Positions 25,987 to 33,604 of a stretch of 64,000 nucleotides of DNA are shown one piece after another. The DNA comes from Vicinamibacterales bacterium (GTDB lineage: Bacteria > Acidobacteriota > Vicinamibacteria > Vicinamibacterales > UBA8438): the NCBI GenBank assembly GCA_958296065.1, contig CATQHX010000033.1:24723-88722 (forward strand). The letters are read 5' to 3'. The notes beneath the pieces were generated by a model. That model was given only the letters and a program-made list of their open reading frames with translations. It had not been told where the DNA came from and searched no databases. The stretch's first letter is position 1, and each line of letters opens with the position of its first letter. The position numbers and the translations under genes are program-made.

Positions 25987-28418
25987 GATGCGGATCTCCT
26001 CATCTGGAAGGGCACGCTCTCGACGATGCCCAGAATGATCGACGAGAACCGGGAGCCGTCCCGTTCGGCGTCACGGACGACGGTGCGAATGGCGGGCGCG
26101 TCGTAGTGCTCGACGCCCCGGCCGAGAGCGTAGGTGAGCAGCTTCTCGGTCAGCGTGGTCACGAACAGGTCGGGCCGCTGCAGCAGCGCGTCGCGCAGGC
26201 CGGCCGCGCCCTCGAACACGGTGCCGTCGGGCAGGATCCCGGACGCGTCTATCGGCGCGTTGGCCTCGTTGTGGGTCCGGTGCTTGCCGACCGCGTCGAA
26301 CTGCTCGAGCGCGAAGCCGGGCGGATCCATCAGCCGGTGGCAGCTCGAGCAGACCGGGTTGGCGCGGTGCTGCTCCATCGCCTCGCGCATGGAAAGCGGC
26401 CGCCCTTCGCCGGTCGTCTCCTCGAGCGACGGCACGTCGGGCGGCGGCAGCGGCGGCGGCGTGCCGAGCAGGTTCTCCAGCACCCACTTGCCGCGCAGGA
26501 CCGGCGACGTGCGGGTCGGATAGGCGGTCGCGGCCAGGATGCTGCCGTGGCCGAGCAACCCGCGCCGCGTGGCGTCCGGCAACGTGACGCGCCGGAAGTG
26601 GCTGCCGTAGACGCTGGCGATGCCGTAGTGGCGCGCCAGCCGCTCGTTGACGAAGGTGTAGTCGGCGGTCAGAAGATCGAGGACGCTCCGGTCCTCGCGC
26701 ATCACGCTCTCGAAGAAGAGCTCGGTCTCGCGCTGCATTGCGCGGCGGAGCCCCTCGCCGAAATCGGGAAAGCGGTTCTCGTCCGGGTGCAGCGCCGGAA
26801 TGTTGCGCAGGTAGAGCCACTGGCCGGCGAAGTTCTCGACCAGGCTCGAAGCGCGCTCGTCGGCGAGCATGCGCCGGACCTGCGCCGCCAGCACTTCCGG
26901 CTCGTGCAGCCTGCCTGCCACCGCGACGTCCAGCAACTCGTCGTCGGGGATGCTGCTCCACAGGAAGAACGACAGGCGCGACGCCAGCTCCAGATCGGTC
27001 AGGCGGTAGTTGGAACCGGGCGCGGCGTCCGCCGGGTCGCGCACCACGCGGAACAGGAACTCCGGACTCACCAGCAGCCGGCGCAGCGCCAGCTCGATGC
27101 CCGCCTCGAAGCCGCCCTCGTCGGTCCCCTCGTCGTAGAAGCCGAGGAGCACGTCGAGGTCGCGCGCGGTTACCGGGCGCCGGTAGGCGCGCCGGGCCAG
27201 CGTCGACATGATGTCGCGGGCGCACTCGCGCGCTCCGGCGAAGTCGCCTGTCTCCGGCCGGCAGGTAAAGATGCGGGCGCGGCTCGGGGTCGCCTCGACC
27301 GGCGGCCCGCCGCTCGCCTCGTAGGGCCCGGTGACGACGACGCTGCTCAGATACGGCTGGTAGCGCGTATCCCCGCCGGTGGTGTTCGTGTACGGCCGCA
27401 GGTACGGCTGCCGCAACGTCTCCGGATACGCGGAGGTCTTCTTCCGGAACGCGGCGCGCAGCGTGCGGGGTCCGGCGTGCACGGGCACGCGCAGCACCCA
27501 GTCCGCGTCGGCGTCCCGCTGCCTGTTCCGCCACGCACGGTACTCGTCGCTCGTGCGATCGACGCCCTCGGGCGGCGGCTCGCCGACGTGGAACATTCGC
27601 AGATGCTCGCCGTCCAGGCTCACGTCCAGCTCGTGCGGCACCTCGAACGCCGCCAGGCTGTCCAGGGTGTCCCGGCCCAGACGCAGGCGGATCACGTACT
27701 CGGCGTCGAGCGGGAAGTTGAACGGGATGGCGATGCCGCCGCGGGTGCCGAACGGCAACCCTTCGATCCGGTCGTCCTGCGGATAGTCGGCGGCGAGGTG
27801 ATACGTCATCGCCGTCGGCGGCAGATCGGGACTGGCGACGGCCAGCCGGCTCACCTTCTTCGCGGCGGAGAGGTAGCGCTCGAGCAGCGTCGGCGAGACG
27901 CCGAGCACGCCGGCGATATTGTCGAACCCGTAGCTGCCGTCGTCCGCGGGCAGCAGCTCGGCGACGTCGACATCGAGATCCAGCAGGTCACGAACTACGC
28001 TGCGGTACTCGGCGCGGTTGAGCCGGTGGAACGCTTCCGTGCGCCCGGGGTTCGGGTCGGCCGCCGCAGCCGCGTCGAGCTCCGTCTCGAGCCGGGCGAT
28101 GAACCGCGCGTACGTCGCCTCGTCCGGACGCGGCCGCGGGGCTGGCGGCATCGCGCCGGCGCGCAACTTGCGGGCCACCCTCTCCCACAGGGCCGGGTCG
28201 GCCGCGACGCTGGCGACATCGGCGGTGTCGAGCTCGAGTCCCGCCGTCTGCAGGCGCTCGTTGTGGCAGGCGACACAGTACCGGTCGAGGAGCGCGCGCT
28301 CCGGCGCGGCTGTCGTCTCCGCCGACGCCGCCTGCTCCGCGCGGGCGAGCCCCCCGGTGGCCGCGAGCACCACGAGCAGGACCGCGGACGACAAGAGAAA
28401 GCCTCTGCGCTTCGTCAT
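25983..28418 (-). CDS. DUF1592-family PSCyt cytochrome protein, cassette B
   Basis: 811 residues from ATG 28418, which opens a signal peptide (GFLLSSAVLLVVLAATGGLARA). The first haem motif is CVACH (48-52) and the second CSSCH is in the DUF1588 part (NPVCSSCHRLMDPPG). DUF1587 (FHRLNRAEYRSVVRDLLDL), DUF1595, DUF1592 (TADYTFVNERLARHYG) and DUF1585 are in the usual order. A predicted beta region between DUF1587 and DUF1595 is longer than in cassette A. A good promoter candidate lies at 28476-28504. Confidence 0.9.
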   Translation of the reverse strand: MTKRRGFLLSSAVLLVVLAATGGLARAEQAASAETTAAPERALLDRYCVACHNERLQTAGLELDTADVASVAADPALWERVARKLRAGAMPPAPRPRPDEATYARFIARLETELDAAAAADPNPGRTEAFHRLNRAEYRSVVRDLLDLDVDVAELLPADDGSYGFDNIAGVLGVSPTLLERYLSAAKKVSRLAVASPDLPPTAMTYHLAADYPQDDRIEGLPFGTRGGIAIPFNFPLDAEYVIRLRLGRDTLDSLAAFEVPHELDVSLDGEHLRMFHVGEPPPEGVDRTSDEYRAWRNRQRDADADWVLRVPVHAGPRTLRAAFRKKTSAYPETLRQPYLRPYTNTTGGDTRYQPYLSSVVVTGPYEASGGPPVEATPSRARIFTCRPETGDFAGARECARDIMSTLARRAYRRPVTARDLDVLLGFYDEGTDEGGFEAGIELALRRLLVSPEFLFRVVRDPADAAPGSNYRLTDLELASRLSFFLWSSIPDDELLDVAVAGRLHEPEVLAAQVRRMLADERASSLVENFAGQWLYLRNIPALHPDENRFPDFGEGLRRAMQRETELFFESVMREDRSVLDLLTADYTFVNERLARHYGIASVYGSHFRRVTLPDATRRGLLGHGSILAATAYPTRTSPVLRGKWVLENLLGTPPPLPPPDVPSLEETTGEGRPLSMREAMEQHRANPVCSSCHRLMDPPGFALEQFDAVGKHRTHNEANAPIDASGILPDGTVFEGAAGLRDALLQRPDLFVTTLTEKLLTYALGRGVEHYDAPAIRTVVRDAERDGSRFSSIILGIVESVPFQMRRSAS

Positions 28419-28475
28419 GAACGGCACCCTCGTCCGTCGACGCGTTAGGGACACTGCACCCGATCGTAAACGCAC

Positions 28476-28504
28476 ATTATTGACCGGCCGCGCGGATAGC
28501 ACAA
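28476..28504 (-). promoter_or_regulatory. Candidate sigma-70 promoter for cassette B
   Basis: Read leftward: TTGTGC, a 17-base spacer, then AATAAT (five of six -10 matches). Transcription would start near 28469, giving a leader of about 50 bases before ATG 28418. Confidence 0.5.
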
Positions 28505-28615
28505 TACCGAATGCCGTCAGCCGCGCGAACGAGCGCCCGACCGCACCAACCGCTCACGCTGCAGACACGCGGGCAGGAACTCTCCCGATGTCGAGGCCCC
28601 GCAAGCGCAACGCCA

Positions 28616-28644
28616 TTGTCCAGCCGGGAGCCGCGCACTATGAT
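28616..28644 (+). promoter_or_regulatory. Candidate sigma-70 promoter for the 28720 gene
   Basis: TTGTCC, a 17-base spacer, then TATGAT (five of six -10 matches), about 75 bases upstream of ATG 28720. It is divergent from the cassette B promoter; the 28419-28719 region holds nothing else I can identify. Confidence 0.5.
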
Positions 28645-28719
28645 GGTCGGGTCAACTTTCCCGCATGGCCCGCGGCGAGTGCGCGGGCCGCCCAGCGGCC
28701 GTTTCGAGGAGGTCGGGAG

Positions 28720-29859
28720 ATGAAGCGACGACTGCTCGATTCATTCGGTGTCGCGATGGCGCTGGCCGCCGTCGTGGTGGTCTTCCCCCTCGCCGCGACC
28801 CCCGCGCTGGGCCAGGCGACAGGCACGACCGCATGGGGGCATCCGGATCTCGACGGGATCTGGCTCGACGTCTGGGACACTCCCTTCGAACGGGCGCCCG
28901 AGCTGGGCGATCGGGAATTCGCGACCGCCGAAGAGCGTGCTGCCCGCGATGACGCACGCAGGTTCGACCCGGGGCGCAACATCCGCGGCCCGCGCGGAAG
29001 CGCGCAGGACGTGTCCGGGGCCTACAACGCCGTCTTCAGCTCGGCGAGGCCGGCGGGTCCGCGTACGTCGCTCGTCGTCGATCCACCGAACGGGCGCATC
29101 CCCGCCCTGACCCCGGAGGCGCAGCGGGAAGAGGACATCAAGCGCGACTGGCGGAGGATGCTGATGCGCAACACCCCCACCTGCGAGCAGCAGGCGCCCG
29201 GCTGCGAGGGCGGCGAGTACGGGCCGGTTTCGCCGCGCCGGTTCGACATCCCGCCGTTCTACAACACGCTGCGGATGAATCGCCACGACGGACCTGAAGA
29301 CCAGAGCCTGGGCGATCGGTGCATGCTGGGCGCGACGCCCGACTTCAACGGGCACCGGCGAATCGTCCAGGGCGAGGACGCCGTCGCCATCGCCTACGAC
29401 ACGGGGCAGGGCCAGGGCTACCAGCGCGTCGTCAATCTGGGCGGCGACCACCCGCCGAGCCAGGTCCGTCTTCGCCACGGCGATTCGCGGGGGCACTGGG
29501 AGGGCGACACGCTGGTCATCGAGACCACCAACTTCTCCCCGAAGTTCCCGTATCGCGCCTCGTCCGTGAACCGGAGGCTCGTCGAACGGTACACCGTGGT
29601 CGACGCCGACACGCTCAGCTATGAGGTGACTATCGACGATCCGACCGTCTGGACGGCGCCGTGGACCGTCCGGCAGGAGCTGAGGCGCCAGAGCGACGTG
29701 CAGAACCGGATCTACTACGAGCCGCGGTGCCACGAGGGGAACTACGGGTTGCCCGCGATGTTCATCGGCCACCGGATTCTCGAGCAGGAGTTCGCCGCAG
29801 GGCGCGCCCCCGATCCATTCTCGCTGGATACCACCACGGGCGGCGGCGGCGCCCGGTAG
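28720..29859 (+). CDS. Conserved secreted protein, Acidobacteria type, unknown function
   Basis: 379 residues from ATG 28720, preceded by AGGAGGTCGGGAG. The signal peptide is MKRRLLDSFGVAMALAAVVVV with cleavage after PALGQ. The mature protein starts WGHPDLDGIWLDVWDTP and contains GHWEGDTLVIETTNF, which I associate with a large family of secreted proteins in Acidobacteria and Proteobacteria with no known activity. The Cys pair CEQQAPGCEGG could form a disulfide. It stands alone between cassettes B and C. Confidence 0.8.
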   Translation: MKRRLLDSFGVAMALAAVVVVFPLAATPALGQATGTTAWGHPDLDGIWLDVWDTPFERAPELGDREFATAEERAARDDARRFDPGRNIRGPRGSAQDVSGAYNAVFSSARPAGPRTSLVVDPPNGRIPALTPEAQREEDIKRDWRRMLMRNTPTCEQQAPGCEGGEYGPVSPRRFDIPPFYNTLRMNRHDGPEDQSLGDRCMLGATPDFNGHRRIVQGEDAVAIAYDTGQGQGYQRVVNLGGDHPPSQVRLRHGDSRGHWEGDTLVIETTNFSPKFPYRASSVNRRLVERYTVVDADTLSYEVTIDDPTVWTAPWTVRQELRRQSDVQNRIYYEPRCHEGNYGLPAMFIGHRILEQEFAAGRAPDPFSLDTTTGGGGAR

Positions 29860-29971
29860 GACGCGCGCCTGCCCGAGTGCCGACCGGCGGGGCAACGTCC
29901 CGGCCGAGCGGTCCGCATCCCCGTTATCGCCGGAGAATCAACGGTCGGGGTACAAGCCCGGGCCCGCGAGA

Positions 29972-30256
29972 TCAGAGTCGTTCGGGCCAGCGTTGCCGGC
30001 CATGAAAGACCGCGATAACTTCGAGGCGGCTGCCGCGGACGCGATACGGCACCAGATACGGGGTTCCCGGAATCACGAGCTCGCGGGTACCCGGCAACCG
30101 CCCGGGCCGGCCGAGGGAGGGCTGTTCGGCGAGGAGTTCCACGCTGGAAAGGATCGTGACCGCTATCTCCTGAGCTGCGGATGGTCCGTCCCGGGCAATG
30201 AAGTCGCGAAGTCTGGACAGATGACGCAGAGCCCGCACGGACCAGACGATGGTCAC
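29972..30256 (-). CDS. RelE/ParE-superfamily toxin
   Basis: 94 residues from GTG 30256. VWSVRALRHLSRLRDFIARD, SSVELLAEQPSLGRPGRLPGTRELVI, YLVPYRVRGSRLEVIAVFHGRQ are the three ParE/RelE signatures. ParE members inhibit gyrase and RelE members cleave mRNA; the short form with a basic C-terminus cannot be assigned to either. GTGA overlap with the antitoxin gene shows coupling. Confidence 0.88.
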   Translation of the reverse strand: MTIVWSVRALRHLSRLRDFIARDGPSAAQEIAVTILSSVELLAEQPSLGRPGRLPGTRELVIPGTPYLVPYRVRGSRLEVIAVFHGRQRWPERL

Positions 30257-30513
30257 CGGCCGGGCATCTTCCGCTCATCCGGACCACCCCACGACCGCAG
30301 CCAACCCGCCACGGCCTCATGCCCGATGGTGCGCCCTTGCTCGAGGTCATCCAGCCCGGCGGCGATCTCGTCGAGCTGCCAGCTCTCTGCCTCCACGTAG
30401 GAGGCGATGGCCTCCGCGGCGAGGAACGACTTGGATCTTCGCGATCGCTTCGCGAGGGCCTCCAACCGCTCCTTGGTTGCTTCGTCGATACGCAGCGAGA
30501 GAGTCGTGCTCAT
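30253..30513 (-). CDS. Ribbon-helix-helix antitoxin (CopG/ParD type)
   Basis: 86 residues. SLRIDEATKERLEALAKRSRRSKSFLAAEAI is a ribbon-helix-helix DNA-binding domain. The C-terminal part (EIAAGLDDLEQG, HEAVAGWLRSWG) is the toxin-binding region seen in many ParD-like antitoxins. It is the first gene of the pair with 29972-30256, as is usual for antitoxins, and is expected to autoregulate. Confidence 0.88.
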   Translation of the reverse strand: MSTTLSLRIDEATKERLEALAKRSRRSKSFLAAEAIASYVEAESWQLDEIAAGLDDLEQGRTIGHEAVAGWLRSWGGPDERKMPGR

Positions 30514-30553
30514 GCAGCCGTCCTACATTGTACACAGCGTAACGCAGACAGGA

Positions 30554-30580
30554 CCGGCGGGCCCTCTCAAGGCCCGCCGG
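30554..30580 (-). terminator. Hairpin after the cassette C ankyrin gene
   Basis: CCGGCGGGCC, a 7-base loop and GGCCCGCCGG form a perfect 10-bp stem 35 bases beyond the ankyrin stop. No U-tract follows in the leftward direction (TCCTGTC), so it is an imperfect terminator. It separates the cassette from the toxin-antitoxin pair. Confidence 0.5.
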
Positions 30581-30614
30581 GAATGAATCCGCACTGAGCT
30601 GGTCGCCGTCCGGC

Positions 30615-32069
30615 TCAACCCGAACACGAGCCGCGGCGGCCCTGGCCGCGAACCAGCCTGCCGTCCGCGTCGAAGCACATCAGGTCCTGCGGGGACTGGT
30701 CGTCGTCGTTCCTGGCGTCCAGCCTGGCCCCGTGCTCGATCAGGAGATCGACGACCGACGGATACGCAAGCTGCACGGCGGTGTGCAGCGCGGTGTTGCC
30801 GTCGGGATCCGTCGCGTGCACGTCGGCGCCCAGCTCGAGCGCGATCCGGGTCGCCTCGAATGTCGAGTGCTCGCCGGACGCCACCAGCAGCGCCGCGGCG
30901 TCGACGCCGATGCCCTGGCCGCGGCGGTTGCTCGCTCTCGTCGCCCACCCTTCGCCGGCGGCCGCCATCAGCGGGGTGATCCCGTTGTCCGGCATCAGCA
31001 GGGGATCGGCGCCGCAGTCGGCCAGCGCGCGCATGATCTCGACCTCCGCGTACTTGGCCGCCAGCCAGAACGGCGTCGCCCCGGCCAACTGCGCGGACAG
31101 GCTGTAGAAGTTGAGGTTGCGCTGCTGGAGGCTGCCGTTCGTGAGGCGGGCGTTCGGATCCGCGCCGTGCGCGCACAATGCCTTTACCAACTCCGCATCG
31201 CCCCGCGACACGGCCGTGTGCAGGGCGGTGTAGCCGGCGTCGGCGGCCATCGGGTCGGCACCGCGCTCCAGCAGCAACGCCGCCAGCTTGCCCTGGTCGC
31301 TGAAGCTGGCCAGCACGAGCGCGGATTCACCGTTGGGCGCCTTCACGTCCACGTCCGCCCCGGCGTCGAGCAGAAGCCGCGCGTTCTCGAGGCGGCCGTT
31401 GCGGGCCGCGAACATCAGCGGCGTGGACCCGCGCTGCGGTTGCAGCACATAGTCCTCGAAGGGGTTGCCGTTGCCCAGGTTGACCGGCAACAGGTGGGTG
31501 TCCGAGCGCGCGCCGATGTCGGCGCCGTGCTCCAGCAGCACCCTTACCGCGTCCGGGTTCTCCTGGGTCGCCGCCCACATCAGCGCCGTCTGGCCGTGCG
31601 ATGCTTCTCTGGCATTCACCTTGGCGCCATGCTCGAGCAGCGCCTCCAGCGCGTCCGAGGTGCCGGTCTTCGCGCACGTCATGAGCGCCGTCTCGCCCAT
31701 CTCGGTCGCCGCGTTCGGATCGGCGCCCGCCTCCAGTAGCTTGCCCACCACCGCGGCGTTGCGGTTGGTGCAGGCCAACTGAAGAGACGTCACGCCGTAG
31801 TCGTTGGCGGCGTTCGCCTCGGCCCCGGCGCCGAGCAGCGCCTCCACCACCGCGATGTCGTCCCGCACGACCGCCCAGTGCAGCGCCGTCGCGCCGTCCC
31901 CCTCCGCGGCGTTGACATCGACCCTGTCCGCCAGCAAGGCACGCACCGCCTCGTGGTTCTGGTCCTGAATCGCCTCGATCAGTCGGAGATCGTCATTCCC
32001 CGCGCCTACGACCGCGACCCCGAGCCACGCAAACGCCGCCACGGCCATCCACTTGCTGATCAGGCGCAT
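30615..32069 (-). CDS. Secreted ankyrin repeat protein, cassette C
   Basis: 484 residues starting MRLISKWMAVAAFAWLGVAVVG, a signal peptide. It has about a dozen ankyrin units (GATALHWAVVRDDIAVVEALL, GETALMTCAKTGTSDALEALL). It differs more from the A and B proteins: the GTNEEA signature is replaced by NRRGQGIGVDAAALLVAS at the equivalent place, and the C-terminus (GRLVRGQGRRGSCSG) is new. It follows the cassette C DUF1552 gene by 173 bases. Confidence 0.85.
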   Translation of the reverse strand: MRLISKWMAVAAFAWLGVAVVGAGNDDLRLIEAIQDQNHEAVRALLADRVDVNAAEGDGATALHWAVVRDDIAVVEALLGAGAEANAANDYGVTSLQLACTNRNAAVVGKLLEAGADPNAATEMGETALMTCAKTGTSDALEALLEHGAKVNAREASHGQTALMWAATQENPDAVRVLLEHGADIGARSDTHLLPVNLGNGNPFEDYVLQPQRGSTPLMFAARNGRLENARLLLDAGADVDVKAPNGESALVLASFSDQGKLAALLLERGADPMAADAGYTALHTAVSRGDAELVKALCAHGADPNARLTNGSLQQRNLNFYSLSAQLAGATPFWLAAKYAEVEIMRALADCGADPLLMPDNGITPLMAAAGEGWATRASNRRGQGIGVDAAALLVASGEHSTFEATRIALELGADVHATDPDGNTALHTAVQLAYPSVVDLLIEHGARLDARNDDDQSPQDLMCFDADGRLVRGQGRRGSCSG

Positions 32070-32204
32070 GCCGAACCTCCCTCCGTCCCGTCTTCCCGAC
32101 GCGCGCGACCCCCGGCCTGCGACAGGGGCCCGCTAAACGAGGGGCGCCGCCATGCGGACGGCGCCCCCGGCGACAGAGCGCGCGCGACCCCCCGGGTCGC
32201 GTTG

Positions 32205-32228
32205 GGAGTTTCGCTGGCGCGAAACTCC
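32205..32228 (-). terminator. Hairpin just after the cassette C DUF1552 stop
   Basis: GGAGTTTCG, a 6-base loop and CGAAACTCC form a perfect 9-bp stem 14 bases after the stop. There is no U-tract. A second GC hairpin (GGGGCGCCG/CGGCGCCCC) lies near 32141-32168. Together they may attenuate transcription into the ankyrin gene. Confidence 0.4.
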
Positions 32229-32242
32229 TGCGCCACCAGCTC

Positions 32243-33604
32243 CTAGGTGAGCCCCGAGAGCTCGTGGATCTGGTCCATGCTCCCGCCGAACTCCTCCGCG
32301 GGTACGCCCAGCTTTCGCAGCATCGTGTACTGCAGATCCGTCAGCGGCGTGTGCTCGGGACAGACCACGTGGCGCCCGCCCTTGATCTCCCCGCAGCCGC
32401 CCCCGGTGACCAGGATCGGCAGGTTCTCGGTAGTGTGCCGGTTCGAGTTCCGGATCGCGCCGCCGTACATGATCATGGCGTGATCCAGCAACGACCCGTC
32501 GCCGTCCGGCGTGGACTGCATCTTGACCAGGAAGTCGCTGAACAACTGCATGTGATACGCGTTGATCTTCCCCAGCTTCGCGATCTTCTCCGGGATGTCC
32601 CGGTGGTGGCTGAGCGGGTGGTGCGGCTCGGTGACCCCGATCTGCGGGTACGTCGCGCCGCTCTCCTCGCGGGCCATCATCATCGTGATCACGCGCGTCA
32701 TGTCGGTCTGATAGGCCAGCACCATCAGGTCGAACATCAGCTTCACGTGCTCTTCGTAGGACACCGGAATGCCGGCCGGGGACGACACCTCCGGCAACTG
32801 CCGGTCGGCCTGCTGCTCGGCGAGCTGAATGCGCCGCTCGATGCCGCGGACCGCCTCCAGGTACTCGTCGAGCTTTTGCACGTCGTACGGCGCCAGACCC
32901 ACCTTGAGGTCGGCGGCCTTGTCCATCACCCGGTCGAGAATGCTCTTCTGCCGCTTCACGTTCGCCAGGCGCGCGTCGACGCTCGTGTTCCCCACGTCCC
33001 CGAACAGGCGCTCGAAGACGATGCGCGGGTTCGTCTCGCGCGGCATCGGCGTCGTGCGATTGGCCCACGAGTTGTTCAGGTAGGCGCAACTGAAGCCGCC
33101 GTCGCAGGTGGCCACGCCGTAGACGGTGTCGCCGCCCTCTATCGACAACTCCAGCGAGGGAAGCTGCGTCTCGCGCCCGATGCCCGGCGCATTGGCCGCG
33201 ACCTGGTCCATCGAGATGCCCAGCTCGAGCTGCGCCCCGGTCGTGCGCTTCGGACGCGCGCCGGTCAGCAACGCGGACGCGGCCTGCGAGTGGGTCGTGC
33301 CGCGGCCCCGCTCCGCCCCGACGCTGTCGAGGTTCGTCATCACCAGCACGTGCTCGCGAACCGGCGCGAGCGGCTTCAGGGTCGGGGTCCACTCGAAGCC
33401 GGCCCCCGCCGTCTCCGGCTGCCAGTACTCCACGGGACAGCCGTTCGGCACGGTGACGATGCCCAGGCGTCTGGCCGGGGCCGCCGCCGTCTTCGCCAGC
33501 GCCGTCAACGCCGGCACCATTCCGTCGAGAAGCGGCAACGCCAGCGCCGCTCCAACGCCACGCAGCACCGTACGACGCGGGATCACCGTCTTGGTCACGA
33601 TCAT
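32243..33604 (-). CDS. DUF1552 protein, Tat-exported, cassette C
   Basis: 453 residues. The signal VIPRRTVLRGVGAALALPLL is Tat-like, with Val at the usual Phe position. DUF1552 motifs: LGIVTVPNGCPVEYWQP, SQAASALLTGARPKRTTG, CDGGFSCAYLNNSWANR, NPRIVFERLFGDVGN, DMTRVITMMMAREES and MIMYGGAIRNSNRHTTENLP. It is the most diverged of the three copies. ATG 33604 shares one base with the DUF1592 stop (TGATG). Confidence 0.9.
   Translation of the reverse strand: MIVTKTVIPRRTVLRGVGAALALPLLDGMVPALTALAKTAAAPARRLGIVTVPNGCPVEYWQPETAGAGFEWTPTLKPLAPVREHVLVMTNLDSVGAERGRGTTHSQAASALLTGARPKRTTGAQLELGISMDQVAANAPGIGRETQLPSLELSIEGGDTVYGVATCDGGFSCAYLNNSWANRTTPMPRETNPRIVFERLFGDVGNTSVDARLANVKRQKSILDRVMDKAADLKVGLAPYDVQKLDEYLEAVRGIERRIQLAEQQADRQLPEVSSPAGIPVSYEEHVKLMFDLMVLAYQTDMTRVITMMMAREESGATYPQIGVTEPHHPLSHHRDIPEKIAKLGKINAYHMQLFSDFLVKMQSTPDGDGSLLDHAMIMYGGAIRNSNRHTTENLPILVTGGGCGEIKGGRHVVCPEHTPLTDLQYTMLRKLGVPAEEFGGSMDQIHELSGLT

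Noticed and set aside
26106-28448. 780-residue plus-strand ORF
   Set aside because: Antisense of the cassette B DUF1592 gene.
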